46,975 nucleotides of DNA from Rhodobiaceae bacterium UBA6963 (GTDB lineage Bacteria; Pseudomonadota; Alphaproteobacteria; RS24): positions 39,283 to 86,257 of the forward strand of contig DJZB01000068.1 of NCBI GenBank assembly GCA_002450335.1, written 5' to 3'. Positions within the stretch are counted from its first letter, which is position 1, and each line of letters begins with the position of its first letter. The position numbers and the translations under genes are program-made. Of the stretch, positions 1-9,388 are shown in pieces. A model generated the notes under the pieces. The model was given only the letters and a program-made list of their open reading frames with translations, was not told the origin of the DNA and made no database searches.

Positions 1-297
1 TGTAAATTGTGTGAAGCTGTCTGTCCTGCTCAGGCCATCACCATTGAGGCCGGTCCACGTAACAATGACGGTACACGTCGCACCGTTCGTTATGACATTG
101 ATATGGTCAAATGTATTTACTGCGGCTTCTGTCAGGAGGCTTGTCCGGTTGATGCAATTGTGGAAGGCCCGAATTTTGAATTTGCCACTGAAACCAGAGA
201 AGAGCTTCTTTATGATAAAGATAAACTCCTGGCGAATGGTGATCGTTGGGAAGTTGAAATTGCCCAGAACCTTAAACTGGATGCCCCGTACAGATAA
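1..297 (+). CDS. nuoI: NADH-quinone oxidoreductase subunit I (5' truncated)
   Basis: C-terminal 98 codons of the ferredoxin-like subunit of respiratory complex I, which carries two 4Fe-4S clusters in the peripheral arm and passes electrons towards quinone. The frame is open from base 1, which falls inside the first CxxCxxCxxxCP motif (CKLCEAVCP visible). The complete second motif CIYCGFCQEACP follows at about residues 36-47. Earlier residues lie outside the window. The stop is TAA at 295-297, and nuoJ starts 21 bases downstream, so this is the usual nuoI-J-K-L-M-N order. Truncation is due to the window edge and is not a sign of decay. Confidence 0.96.
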   Translation, partial: CKLCEAVCPAQAITIEAGPRNNDGTRRTVRYDIDMVKCIYCGFCQEACPVDAIVEGPNFEFATETREELLYDKDKLLANGDRWEVEIAQNLKLDAPYR

Positions 298-318
298 TCT
301 GAGGCCATAAGAAAAATC

Positions 319-927
319 ATGACACTTGCCAGCTTTGCTTTTTATATGTTTGCCACCGTTACAGTCGCTTCGGCATTAATGGTTATTTCGGCGCGAAATC
401 CGGTTCACTCGGTGCTGTTTCTCATTCTTACTTTCTTCAATTCGGCAGGTATATTTCTTTTGCTGGGTGCAGAATTTTTAGCCTTGTTACTGGTTATTGT
501 CTATGTCGGCGCCGTTGCGGTGCTGTTTTTGTTTGTTGTGATGATGCTGGATATTGATTTTGTCGAACTCAATGAAGGTTTTTTGCAATATCTACCTGTA
601 GGTGCGCTTGTTGGTTTGGTTCTGCTCACAGAATTAATTATGGTGTTGGGTGGGTCAGCTATTGCGCCGGATATGATTGCCGGTGGCCCCAAGGCAACCA
701 CTGATGAGATGACAAATGCCGAAGCGCTTGGGCTGGTGCTTTACACGGATTATGTTTTCTTTTTCCAAACAGCGGGTGCCATTCTACTCGTCGCAATGGT
801 TGGTGCGATTGTTCTAACCTTACAAAAACGTGATAATCCCAAACGCCAATCCGTGGCGGCGCAGAATGCCCGTCGCCGAGATGAAAGCGTTGAGGTTGTA
901 AAAGTTAAACCCGGTCAGGGTTTATAA
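319..927 (+). CDS. nuoJ: NADH-quinone oxidoreductase subunit J
   Basis: Membrane subunit of complex I, 202 residues, near the usual length for the family. The first 170 residues are strongly hydrophobic, with about five membrane segments, including the LLVIVYVGAVAVLFLFVVMM stretch around residues 56-75 that is typical of NuoJ/ND6 and holds the pi-bulge helix. The C-terminal 35 residues are basic and polar (RDNPKRQ, RRRDESVEVVKVK) and probably cytoplasmic. It sits between nuoI and nuoK in the conserved order. The ATG at 319 follows weakly purine-rich sequence (gaggccataagaaaaatc). Confidence 0.95.
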   Translation: MTLASFAFYMFATVTVASALMVISARNPVHSVLFLILTFFNSAGIFLLLGAEFLALLLVIVYVGAVAVLFLFVVMMLDIDFVELNEGFLQYLPVGALVGLVLLTELIMVLGGSAIAPDMIAGGPKATTDEMTNAEALGLVLYTDYVFFFQTAGAILLVAMVGAIVLTLQKRDNPKRQSVAAQNARRRDESVEVVKVKPGQGL

Positions 928-963
928 GGGTTTTAAAGGGATATAGGGAGCTGAGAGGCGCAT

Positions 964-1284
964 ATGGAATTCAACACTGCCATCGGTCTTGGTAATTATC
1001 TGACCCTTGCGGCCATATTATTCACCATAGGGATATTTGGAATTTTCCTTAATAGAAAAAACATCATCATTATTTTGATGTCCATCGAATTAATGCTGCT
1101 TGCCGTGAATATCAATTTAGTTGCCTTCTCCTCTTTTCTGGGAGATATCGTCGGGCAAGTCTTCGCGCTTTTGGTTCTAACAGTTGCTGCCGGGGAGGCA
1201 GCGATTGGCCTTGCCATTCTGGTTGTTTATTTCCGCAATCGCGGCGGCATCGAAGTTGAAGATGTCAGCCATATGAAAGGTTAA
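964..1284 (+). CDS. nuoK: NADH-quinone oxidoreductase subunit K
   Basis: Small membrane subunit of complex I (ND4L-type), 106 residues and slightly longer than the usual 100-102 because of a short N-terminal extension (MEFNTAIGLGNYL). Three membrane helices are visible. The second contains the SIELMLLAVN segment, with the conserved membrane glutamate of the proton path, and the third contains AAGEAAIGLAI with the second conserved glutamate. A good ribosome-binding site (atagggagctgagag) lies upstream. The stop is 3 bases before nuoL, so expression is probably coupled. Confidence 0.96.
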   Translation: MEFNTAIGLGNYLTLAAILFTIGIFGIFLNRKNIIIILMSIELMLLAVNINLVAFSSFLGDIVGQVFALLVLTVAAGEAAIGLAILVVYFRNRGGIEVEDVSHMKG

Positions 1285-1287
1285 GCC

Positions 1288-3219
1288 ATGTATGAAGCCA
1301 TTGTTTTTCTGCCTCTATTGGGTGCATTCATAGCCGGCATTTTTGGGCCAATTATCGGCGCGCGTGCATCAACCTACGTTACATCGGGTTTCATGGTGCT
1401 TGTGGCAATTCTTTCGGCTATCGCCTTTGCCAATGTTGCCATTTATGAGGGGCCTAAAACCATCACAATTTTGGAGTGGATTCACTCGGGCAATTTTGAA
1501 GCTGATTGGAAACTAAGGATTGATACGCTGACCGCGATTATGCTTGTGGTTGTTAACGGTGTTTCATCTCTCGTACATATTTATTCCATTGGCTATATGA
1601 GCCACGACCCGCACCAGTCACGTTTCTTTGCCTATCTGTCTTTGTTTACATTCGCAATGTTGATGCTGGTGACTGCAGATAATTTCTTGCAATTGTTTTT
1701 TGGCTGGGAAGGGGTGGGGCTTGCTTCCTATCTGTTGATTGGGTTTTGGTTTAAAAAACCCTCTGCAAATGCCGCGGCAATAAAAGCTTTTGTTGTGAAC
1801 CGCGTTGGTGACTTTGGTCTTATTCTTGGTATTGGCGCGATTTTCTTCACCGTCGGTTCCATTCATTTTGATGATGTATTTGCGGCAGCACCTGCGCTCG
1901 CTGAAGGCAACTTTGTGTTCCTTGGGCAAATTGTGCCGATACTGCCGACTATTTGTCTTCTTTTATTTATGGGGGCAATGGGTAAGTCTGCTCAATTCCT
2001 GCTCCACACTTGGTTGCCGGATGCGATGGAGGGGCCAACACCTGTCTCCGCACTCATTCACGCGGCGACAATGGTGACAGCCGGCGTGTTCTTGGTTGCA
2101 CGTTGCTCGCCCTTGTTTGAGCTTGCTCCGTCCGCAATGACTGTCGTGGTTGTTTTCGGTGCGATTACAGCATTTTTTGCCGCAACTGTTGGGCTTGTTC
2201 AAAACGATATTAAGCGTGTTATTGCATATTCGACCTGTTCCCAGTTGGGCTATATGTTTGTCGCTTTGGGTGTCGGGGCTTATCAGGTCGCGATTTTTCA
2301 CTTGTTTACGCATGCTTTCTTTAAAGCCTTGTTATTCCTCGGTGCAGGATCGCTTATTCATGCTGTCGACAATGAGCAAGACATGACAAAAATGGGTGGC
2401 CTGCGTGAGATGATACCTTTTACTTGGCTGTTTATGCTTATTGGTACGCTGGCGCTTACAGGTTTTCCATTTATGGCAGGGTATTTTTCCAAGGATGCCA
2501 TTATCGAAGCCGCTTTTGCCGCACATAATCCAGCCCATATGTTTGCCTTTACCATGCTGGTTGTCTCAGCGCTTTTCACCTCATTCTATTCATGGCGCCT
2601 GATGTTTATGACTTTCCACGGCAAGACACGCCTGACCAACGACCAGTTGAGCCGTATTCATGAAAGCCCAATGGTGATGTTAGTACCTCTCTTGGTTCTT
2701 TCAGTCGGTGCGATAGCCGCAGGTTTTGCTTTCAAAGGTTTGTTCATTGGTGATGGACAGGCCGGTTTTTGGGCAAGCTCGATTTTCACTTCAGCGGATA
2801 ATCATATTCTGCATGAATTGCATGAAGTACCTAAGCTGGTGAAGTTTTCACCGCTGATTATGATGGTTACAGGATTTGTGCTGGCTTGGTATTATTATAT
2901 AGCGCGCCCTGACTTACCTGCTGTGGTCGCACGTGAGCATGACTTACTTTACCGTTTTCTGGTCAAGAAATGGTATTTCGACGAGCTTTATAACTTCATT
3001 TTTGTTCGTCCGGCTAAATGGCTGGCCAGAATTTTCTGGAAGGGTGGTGACGGTTATATAATCGACGGTTTCGGGCCTGACGGGATTGCATCTGCCGTCA
3101 TGAATATAACGCGCAATGTGGTTAGATTGCAGTCTGGCTATGTCTATCATTACGCTTTTGCGATGTTACTGGGCGTGGCCGGGTTGATTAGCTGGTTTAT
3201 GCTGGAAGGCGGCAAATAA
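1288..3219 (+). CDS. nuoL: NADH-quinone oxidoreductase subunit L
   Basis: Largest antiporter-like membrane subunit of complex I, 643 residues, at the distal end of the membrane arm, where it contributes proton translocation and the long lateral helix. The central proton-channel signature is present (HTWLPDAMEGPTPVSALIHA at about residues 240-259), as is the FFGWEGVGLASYLLIGFW region with its conserved glutamate at about residues 136-153. The C-terminal part contains the long helical region and ends in a final membrane segment. The stop overlaps the nuoM start in TAATG, which suggests translational coupling. Confidence 0.97.
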   Translation: MYEAIVFLPLLGAFIAGIFGPIIGARASTYVTSGFMVLVAILSAIAFANVAIYEGPKTITILEWIHSGNFEADWKLRIDTLTAIMLVVVNGVSSLVHIYSIGYMSHDPHQSRFFAYLSLFTFAMLMLVTADNFLQLFFGWEGVGLASYLLIGFWFKKPSANAAAIKAFVVNRVGDFGLILGIGAIFFTVGSIHFDDVFAAAPALAEGNFVFLGQIVPILPTICLLLFMGAMGKSAQFLLHTWLPDAMEGPTPVSALIHAATMVTAGVFLVARCSPLFELAPSAMTVVVVFGAITAFFAATVGLVQNDIKRVIAYSTCSQLGYMFVALGVGAYQVAIFHLFTHAFFKALLFLGAGSLIHAVDNEQDMTKMGGLREMIPFTWLFMLIGTLALTGFPFMAGYFSKDAIIEAAFAAHNPAHMFAFTMLVVSALFTSFYSWRLMFMTFHGKTRLTNDQLSRIHESPMVMLVPLLVLSVGAIAAGFAFKGLFIGDGQAGFWASSIFTSADNHILHELHEVPKLVKFSPLIMMVTGFVLAWYYYIARPDLPAVVAREHDLLYRFLVKKWYFDELYNFIFVRPAKWLARIFWKGGDGYIIDGFGPDGIASAVMNITRNVVRLQSGYVYHYAFAMLLGVAGLISWFMLEGGK

Positions 3220-4712
3220 TGTTGGATTGGCCCATTCTCAGTACCATCACCTATTTGCCCTTATTGGGTGCGCTGTTTATTCTTTTAATCCCCGGTGAGG
3301 ATGAAACCGTTGGCAGAAATGCGCGCGCTGTTGCGCTATGGACAACGTTAGCAACGCTTATTCTCAGCATTGTCATGTTATTTGAATTTGATGGTAGCCG
3401 CACGGATCTTCAATTTCTTGAGCAAGCCTCATGGCTTGGTGGTGGTATTGATTATGTTATGGGTGTGGATGGTATATCCGTTCTTTTTATTATCCTAACA
3501 ACCTCTTTGATGCCCCTATGTATTCTTGCGTCATGGGAGTCCATTAAAACGCGTGTGCGCGAATATATGGTTGCATTTCTTGTGCTTGAAACTCTGATGA
3601 TTGGTGTGTTTTGCGCGCAGGATTTGTTACTTTTCTATCTTTTCTTTGAGGCCGGTTTGATACCCATGTTCCTCATTATTGGTATTTGGGGTGGGGCAAG
3701 GCGCGTTTATGCGAGTTTTAAATTCTTTCTCTATACGCTGCTTGGCTCCGTACTTATGCTGCTGGCGCTGATTTATATGTACTGGCAGGTTGGCACGACC
3801 AATATGACCGCGCTCGCGAATTTTGAGTTCTCCAGCGCAGAACAAACTTGGCTTTGGTTGGCATTCTTTGCAAGTTTCGCAGTAAAAATGCCAATGTGGC
3901 CCGTTCATACGTGGTTGCCGGATGCACATGTTGAAGCCCCTACAGCAGGGTCTGTTATTTTGGCAGGTGTGTTGTTGAAAATGGGTGGGTATGGCTTTTT
4001 ACGTTTCTCTCTGCCTATGTTCCCTCTGGCGACTGATATGTTCACAGAATTTGTTTTTGCATTGAGTGTTATTGCGATCATATACACGTCGCTTGTTGCG
4101 CTGGCTCAGGAGGACATGAAAAAGCTTATTGCTTATTCATCTGTTGCTCACATGGGGTTTGTCACCATGGGTATTTTTGCCGCGACCCATCAAGGTGTAC
4201 AGGGAGCAATCTTCCAAATGCTGTCGCATGGTTGGATTTCCGGTGCGCTGTTTTTGTGTGTCGGGGTCATTTATGACCGTATGCACACACGCGAAATAGC
4301 CGCCTATGGTGGGTTGGCTAACAGAATGCCTATTTATGCAGCTGTCTTTATGCTCTTTACCATGGCAAATGTAGGTTTGCCGGGAACTTCAGGGTTTGTT
4401 GGAGAGTTTTTAACCATTATTGGTACTTTTCAGGTAAGCACATGGACAGCGCTATTGGCGGCAACAGGAGTTATCCTCTCAGCTTGCTACGCCTTGACCC
4501 TGTATCGGAAAATCAGTTTTGGTGAATTGGAGAACGAGGCGCTTCAATCCATAACAGATATGAATGGTAGAGAAATAGCCGTTATTGCAGCCCCGGTTGC
4601 GGCAACGATTATCTTTGGTGTCTGGCCTGCGCCGATTCTGGATCTTATATCTGCTTCAGTTGAAGCACTTCTTACAAACTACCATGACGCACTGACAGGG
4701 GTTGGCAATTAA
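3219..4712 (+). CDS. nuoM: NADH-quinone oxidoreductase subunit M
   Basis: Antiporter-like proton-pumping subunit of complex I, 497 residues, a normal length. Recognisable segments are LFYLFFEAGLIPMFLIIGIWGG (given here as the FEAGLIPM core, with the key glutamate), HTWLPDAHVEAPTAGSVILA, and the AQEDMKKLIAYSSVAHMG motif of this superfamily. The ATG overlaps the nuoL stop by one base. The stop at 4710-4712 is followed immediately by the nuoN start region. Confidence 0.97.
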   Translation: MLDWPILSTITYLPLLGALFILLIPGEDETVGRNARAVALWTTLATLILSIVMLFEFDGSRTDLQFLEQASWLGGGIDYVMGVDGISVLFIILTTSLMPLCILASWESIKTRVREYMVAFLVLETLMIGVFCAQDLLLFYLFFEAGLIPMFLIIGIWGGARRVYASFKFFLYTLLGSVLMLLALIYMYWQVGTTNMTALANFEFSSAEQTWLWLAFFASFAVKMPMWPVHTWLPDAHVEAPTAGSVILAGVLLKMGGYGFLRFSLPMFPLATDMFTEFVFALSVIAIIYTSLVALAQEDMKKLIAYSSVAHMGFVTMGIFAATHQGVQGAIFQMLSHGWISGALFLCVGVIYDRMHTREIAAYGGLANRMPIYAAVFMLFTMANVGLPGTSGFVGEFLTIIGTFQVSTWTALLAATGVILSACYALTLYRKISFGELENEALQSITDMNGREIAVIAAPVAATIIFGVWPAPILDLISASVEALLTNYHDALTGVGN

Positions 4713-4713
4713 C

Positions 4714-6207
4714 ATGATGCTACAATTAGACATAATGACCATATTGCCGGAGCTTATTCTATTTTTTGGTGCTATGGGGTTGTTGATGGTCGGTGTGTTC
4801 GGCTCATCAGATCTGAGTCGCCCAATAAGCTGGGGCAGTGTTTTTTTACTACTGGTTGCAGCCATCGTAGTATTGTTTCAGCCGGCAGAGGCTCGGTTTG
4901 CCTTTAACGGCGCGCTGTTGATGAATGATTTCACAGCCTTGATGAAGGCTCTGACCTTCCTTGCTGTTGCAGCATCGCTTGTGCTGGCGCATGACTTCAT
5001 GCATCAGGAAAAAATCGAGCGCTTTGAGTATCCTGTACTGGTTCTTCTGGCAAGTTGTGGCATGTCTATCATGATTTCTGCCAATGACTTAATTGCTGTT
5101 TATATGGGGTTGGAGCTGCAAAGTCTTGCGCTTTATGTGGTCGCTTCCATTAATCGTGACTCTGTAAGATCTACTGAAGCCGGACTTAAATATTTTGTGC
5201 TGGGAGCGTTGAGCTCCGGCATGTTGTTATATGGTGTCTCTCTGATTTACGGATTCTCCGGAACGGTCAATTTTCAAGAATTGGCAAGCCTTGGCTTTAC
5301 GGGAAATGATATTGGCTTAATTTTCGGCATGGTCTTTTTGATGGCCGGTCTTGCTTTTAAAATTTCTGCTGTTCCATTTCATATGTGGACGCCGGATGTA
5401 TATGAAGGTGCGCCTACGCCTGTAACAGCTTTTTTGGCAGTTGCGCCTAAGTTGGCGGCCATGGCCCTCTTTATGCGGGCGGTAATTACTATTTTCCCGC
5501 AGGCGCAGGATGCATGGCAGCAAATTATTATTTTCATGTCCCTCGCCAGTATGGTTTTGGGCTCACTCGCAGCGATTGGGCAGCAAAGCATTAAGCGTTT
5601 GATGGCTTATTCCTCTATCGGTCATATCGGGTTTGCGCTGGTCGGTTTTGCAGCCATTGCCGGTGAAAACAGCGCTGAAGGCGTAAGCGGCGTGATTATT
5701 TATATTATCATCTATTCTGTTATGACGATTGGCACTTTTGCTTGTATTTTGTCTATGCGACGGTCACAGGGCATGGTCGAGCAAATTGATGATTTGTCCG
5801 GCCTCAGTCAAACGCGCCCTTTCATGGCATTTTGTCTGGCTGTTTTCATGTTTTCTATGGCTGGTATTCCGCCTCTGGCAGGTTTCTTCGGCAAGTTTTA
5901 TGTCTTTAGAGCGGCAATTAATGCCGAGCTATATACGCTGGCAGTATTGGGTGTTCTAACAAGTGTCATCGGTGCCTATTATTATCTTCGAATTGTGAAA
6001 ATCATGTATTTGGATGCACCTGATGATGAGGTGAATCTTCCTATGCCAAGAAACCTTGGCCTATTAGCGGGAGCTTCTGCCTTTTTGATGATTTTATTTT
6101 TCATATATCCCAAGCCACTGGTGTCAGTGGTAGACAATGCTGGTGATGCTTTCCTGGAAATAGATGTTCAGCCCGGCTATGTGCATTATCAGGATACAGC
6201 TAAATGA
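4714..6207 (+). CDS. nuoN: NADH-quinone oxidoreductase subunit N
   Basis: Third antiporter-like subunit of complex I, 497 residues from the ATG at 4714. An upstream in-frame TTG at 4702 overlaps nuoM and is less likely, and the next codon (4717) is also ATG. Family signatures are GLELQSLALYVVAS, HMWTPDVYEGAPTPVTAFLA and IGQQSIKRLMAYSSIGHIGF. It is strongly hydrophobic, with about 14 membrane helices expected. The stop TGA overlaps the following biotin ligase start in ATGA, a junction often seen in alphaproteobacteria. Confidence 0.95.
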   Translation: MMLQLDIMTILPELILFFGAMGLLMVGVFGSSDLSRPISWGSVFLLLVAAIVVLFQPAEARFAFNGALLMNDFTALMKALTFLAVAASLVLAHDFMHQEKIERFEYPVLVLLASCGMSIMISANDLIAVYMGLELQSLALYVVASINRDSVRSTEAGLKYFVLGALSSGMLLYGVSLIYGFSGTVNFQELASLGFTGNDIGLIFGMVFLMAGLAFKISAVPFHMWTPDVYEGAPTPVTAFLAVAPKLAAMALFMRAVITIFPQAQDAWQQIIIFMSLASMVLGSLAAIGQQSIKRLMAYSSIGHIGFALVGFAAIAGENSAEGVSGVIIYIIIYSVMTIGTFACILSMRRSQGMVEQIDDLSGLSQTRPFMAFCLAVFMFSMAGIPPLAGFFGKFYVFRAAINAELYTLAVLGVLTSVIGAYYYLRIVKIMYLDAPDDEVNLPMPRNLGLLAGASAFLMILFFIYPKPLVSVVDNAGDAFLEIDVQPGYVHYQDTAK

Positions 6208-7004
6208 CCTTGTCTGAATTTCCGGTGGTATTTCCGCCAGATTTTCCAGACGCCACAGGTCTACTTCATTTAACCGAAACCGGTAGTACTAATGATGAGG
6301 CGCGTCGCCTATTTGCTTCTCAACTCGAAGGACATGTGTCGCCTATTTGGATAATGACAGACAGACAGGTTTCGGGTCGTGGGCGTATGGGACGAAATTG
6401 GTCATCGCCTGAAGGTAATCTCATGACAAGCCTAATGTGTAAGCCTCAATGTGACCTCGCTACTATGGGTCAGCTTGGATTTGTCGCAGGGCTGGCAGTG
6501 CAGGCGAGTATTCAAGAAATGACATCACTTCGTGCAAAACTCAAATGGCCAAATGATGTATTGATAGAGGGCGCGAAATGCGCGGGCATTCTGTTGGAAA
6601 CTCTCTCAAATGAAGCACAAGATATCGGTCTTGCTATTGGTATTGGGGTTAACTTACAGCACCATCCGACAGACACCCCTTATCCTGCAATTTCTCTTAA
6701 TGCAGCGGCGGGTGTTTCTCCGACGACCAGAGACATGATAAAGGTTCTTGCGCTTCACTTCGACCGGTTGCGTGTTTTGTGGGAGAGTAAGGGGTTTTTT
6801 GCCATTCGTACCTTATGGCTTGAACAAGCTTACGGCATCGGGAAAGAAATAACGGCTGTCCTGACCAATGAGAGCTTAACGGGCATTTTTAGAGATATTG
6901 ACGCAGAGGGCAGACTTTTACTTGAAAAAAGTGATGGCAGCATCCACCTCATTGCAGCCGGAGATATTTTCTTTGGGGCAGCTAAAGGTAAGATAAATGA
7001 CTGA
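6204..7004 (+). CDS. birA: Biotin--[acetyl-CoA-carboxylase] ligase
   Basis: Attaches biotin to the carrier lysine of biotin-dependent carboxylases through a biotinyl-AMP intermediate. It has 266 residues with no N-terminal helix-turn-helix, so it is the catalytic-only group I type and not the E. coli repressor form. The catalytic domain shows ETGSTN at about residues 25-30, GRGRMGRNW at 58-66 (adenylate-binding loop) and KWPNDV at 114-119, whose lysine is conserved in catalysis. A small C-terminal SH3-like domain follows. It overlaps nuoN by 4 bases and the RNase J gene by 8 bases. In many alphaproteobacteria coaX lies between this gene and RNase J, but none is present here. Confidence 0.93.
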   Translation: MTLSEFPVVFPPDFPDATGLLHLTETGSTNDEARRLFASQLEGHVSPIWIMTDRQVSGRGRMGRNWSSPEGNLMTSLMCKPQCDLATMGQLGFVAGLAVQASIQEMTSLRAKLKWPNDVLIEGAKCAGILLETLSNEAQDIGLAIGIGVNLQHHPTDTPYPAISLNAAAGVSPTTRDMIKVLALHFDRLRVLWESKGFFAIRTLWLEQAYGIGKEITAVLTNESLTGIFRDIDAEGRLLLEKSDGSIHLIAAGDIFFGAAKGKIND

Positions 7005-8673
7005 AAGTTCAGTGACAGAACGACAAGAAGATGTGGTGTTTGTTCCGCTAGGTGGGACGGGCGAAATAGGCATGAATATGAATCTCTATGGATATGGTCT
7101 GCCCGGTAACCGCGACTGGATTATGGTGGATGCAGGCGTGATGTTCGGCGATGAGAGAGAGCCGGGTATTGATGTCATTCTTCCCGATACACGTTTTATT
7201 GAACAACATAAGAAACGCCTGAAGGGTTTGGTATTAACTCATGGGCATGAAGATCATATTGGTGCTGTCGCCTATCTCTGGCCGCGTTTGCGATGTCCCG
7301 TTTTTGCGACGCCGTTCACGGCTGAATTGGTTCGCGGCAAACTGCTTGAGGCTGGTTTAGAGGATCAGGTTGAACTGAACATTCTGCCTTTGAACAGCAA
7401 AATTACACTCGGCCCCTTTGATATTGATTTAATCGGTCTGACGCATTCCATTGCTGAACCCTGCGCGCTGGCTATCCGAACGCCGGTCGGTAATCTTCTC
7501 CACACCGGCGATTGGAAGATTGATCCTAATCCACAAATTGGCAAGGTCATAGATGTTGAAAAGCTCAAAGCTTTTGGAGAAGAGGGCATAGAGGCAATTA
7601 TTTGCGACTCGACCAATGTGTTATCTCCCGGCACGTCAGGCTCAGAGTCACTGGTTGCCGAGTCACTCGCTGAAACGGTTAAGCACTGTAAAGGCCGTGT
7701 TGTAATTACGACATTTGCTTCTAATGTGGCGCGGCTTTCGGCAATTGGAAAAGCAGCCAGCAAAAATGACCGGCATCTCACCATGCTTGGGCGTGGCATG
7801 TTTCGAATTTTTAATGCAGCACAAAAAACAGGATATTTGAAAGACTTCCCATCGCTTGTCGATGAGCAGGAGGCAGGTTATTTGCCTCCTGATAAAACAC
7901 TCATTGTTTGTACCGGCAGTCAGGGTGAGGCGAGGGCAGCACTTTCTCGGTTGGCAGCCGGGCAAAACCCGCATCTTGTTTTAGAGCCGGGAGACACGGT
8001 TATTTTTTCTTCTAAAATGATACCCGGTAATGAGACTTCAGTGATGGAGTTGCAAAACCGCTTGGCGGCAATTGGTGTTGAGGTGCTGACGGGAAGTGAC
8101 GGTCTGTTGCATGTGTCAGGCCATCCTAACCGCGATGAACTGATTGAGATGTATGGTTGGGCTAAGCCAAAGGCTGCAGTGCCTGTGCATGGTGAGTTTA
8201 GACACTTGCTGGCTCATGAGAAATTGGCAAAAGATCTTCAAGTGCCGCAACCTATCTGTGTGCGTAATGGAGATATGGTTAAGCTTGCGCCCGGTAACAT
8301 TGAGGTTGTTGACCGCGTATATGCGGGCCGACTGCATCTTGATGGCGATGTGTTTATGCCGGCTAATGAATGCCCGTCACGCGAAAGACGAAAACTTTCC
8401 TTCAATGGGTTTATCGGGGTCAGTTTGGCGCTGGATAAAGCCAATCGGCTGGCAGGTGCGCCGGGTGTGGTTTTGATGGGTCTGCCGGATGATGATGGTC
8501 TGGGTATTAGCCTTGAAGATTGGGTGTTTGACGCGCTGGAGCGTGTTATTCCTGAAAATGGAAAGATTACACCGAAACGCGCTGAGCAGGAAATTTCCAA
8601 ACAAGTGCGTTCAGAGATGCGGCGGCGTTGTGGTAAAAAGCCTGAAGTTGCAGTCACTTTCATCACAGTATAA
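6997..8673 (+). CDS. rnj: Ribonuclease J
   Basis: Metallo-beta-lactamase/beta-CASP ribonuclease of 558 residues that processes and degrades RNA, with combined endo- and 5'-3' exonuclease activity in characterised relatives. The zinc motif HGHEDH is at residues 82-87, followed by the second-ligand region LTHSIAEPCALAI and HTGDWKID. The beta-CASP part contains CTGSQGEARAAL and the VSGHPNRDEL segment, and a C-terminal domain follows. The length matches alphaproteobacterial RNase J (about 555). The start overlaps birA by 8 bases, and methylmalonyl-CoA epimerase follows after 28 bases. Confidence 0.94.
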   Translation: MTESSVTERQEDVVFVPLGGTGEIGMNMNLYGYGLPGNRDWIMVDAGVMFGDEREPGIDVILPDTRFIEQHKKRLKGLVLTHGHEDHIGAVAYLWPRLRCPVFATPFTAELVRGKLLEAGLEDQVELNILPLNSKITLGPFDIDLIGLTHSIAEPCALAIRTPVGNLLHTGDWKIDPNPQIGKVIDVEKLKAFGEEGIEAIICDSTNVLSPGTSGSESLVAESLAETVKHCKGRVVITTFASNVARLSAIGKAASKNDRHLTMLGRGMFRIFNAAQKTGYLKDFPSLVDEQEAGYLPPDKTLIVCTGSQGEARAALSRLAAGQNPHLVLEPGDTVIFSSKMIPGNETSVMELQNRLAAIGVEVLTGSDGLLHVSGHPNRDELIEMYGWAKPKAAVPVHGEFRHLLAHEKLAKDLQVPQPICVRNGDMVKLAPGNIEVVDRVYAGRLHLDGDVFMPANECPSRERRKLSFNGFIGVSLALDKANRLAGAPGVVLMGLPDDDGLGISLEDWVFDALERVIPENGKITPKRAEQEISKQVRSEMRRRCGKKPEVAVTFITV

Positions 8674-8701
8674 AAAAGGGATAAGAATTAAGGAGTTCAT
8701 T

Positions 8702-9106
8702 ATGATTGGTCAGTTAAATCACATCGCAATTGCCGTTCCAAACCTGGAAGAAGCAGCAAGTGTCTACCGGAATATTTTGGGAGCCAAGGTCACTGACCCT
8801 GTTGCCTTACCAGAGCATGGCGTGACGACAGTTTTTGTGGAATTGCCTAATACAAAAATTGAGTTACTGGAAGCGCTTGGAGATGACTCGCCAATCGCCG
8901 GATTTATTGATCGCAACCCAAAAGGTGGTATGCACCATATTTGCCTTGAAGTTGAGGATATCATGGAAGCACGGGATAAGCTGATTGCAGAAGGTGCACA
9001 TTTTGCAGGTAGTGATGAGCCTAAAAACGGTGCGCACAACAAGCCGGTTCTGTTTATGCATCCAAAGGATTTTTGCGGAACGTTGATTGAACTGGAACAG
9101 GTTTAA
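8702..9106 (+). CDS. mce: Methylmalonyl-CoA epimerase
   Basis: Interconverts the R and S forms of methylmalonyl-CoA, linking propionyl-CoA breakdown to succinyl-CoA. It is a vicinal-oxygen-chelate (glyoxalase-like) fold of 134 residues. Conserved landmarks are NHIAIAVPNLE at 6-16 (metal His7), GMHHICLEVEDI in the second module and ELEQV at the C-terminus carrying a metal glutamate. The ATG at 8702 is chosen because an AAGGAG ribosome-binding site sits 5 bases before it and homologues begin here; the open frame extends upstream to 8489 only as an overlap with RNase J. The stop overlaps the next gene in TAATG. Confidence 0.93.
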   Translation: MIGQLNHIAIAVPNLEEAASVYRNILGAKVTDPVALPEHGVTTVFVELPNTKIELLEALGDDSPIAGFIDRNPKGGMHHICLEVEDIMEARDKLIAEGAHFAGSDEPKNGAHNKPVLFMHPKDFCGTLIELEQV

Positions 9107-9354
9107 TGATTGATATCGGTTTTACCTTCGGTGTTGCTATTTATGGCATGATCTGGTTTGTGACGCTTTTTACGGTTTTACCTTTTGGTGTCGTCACCCA
9201 AGATGAAGCTGGCGACGTTGAGCCCGGATCGCCGGGAAGTGCACCTGCCAATATACGTATTGGGCGCAAATTGCTTATCACCACTCTTGTCTCGACCGTC
9301 TTGTTTATTATCGTTTACTGGCTTCTTACCTCGGATATTCTTGTCGGCATTTAG
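9106..9354 (+). CDS. DUF1467 family small membrane protein
   Basis: Protein of 82 residues with two clear membrane segments, at about 5-25 (GVAIYGMIWFVTLFTVLPFG) and 58-78 (ITTLVSTVLFIIVYWLLTS). They flank a polar loop containing the TQDEAGDVEPGSPGSAP stretch characteristic of DUF1467. The family is found in alphaproteobacteria, commonly between the methylmalonyl-CoA epimerase and proS genes, as here. Its function is not known. It starts within the mce stop codon (TAATG), so its translation is probably coupled. Confidence 0.9.
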   Translation: MIDIGFTFGVAIYGMIWFVTLFTVLPFGVVTQDEAGDVEPGSPGSAPANIRIGRKLLITTLVSTVLFIIVYWLLTSDILVGI

Positions 9355-9388
9355 CGACAATCGGCGTATGATAAATAAAGGAAATTGA

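Noticed and set aside
8489..8701. N-terminal extension of methylmalonyl-CoA epimerase
   Set aside because: It overlaps the RNase J coding sequence in another frame. The good ribosome-binding site and homologue starts place the gene at 8702.
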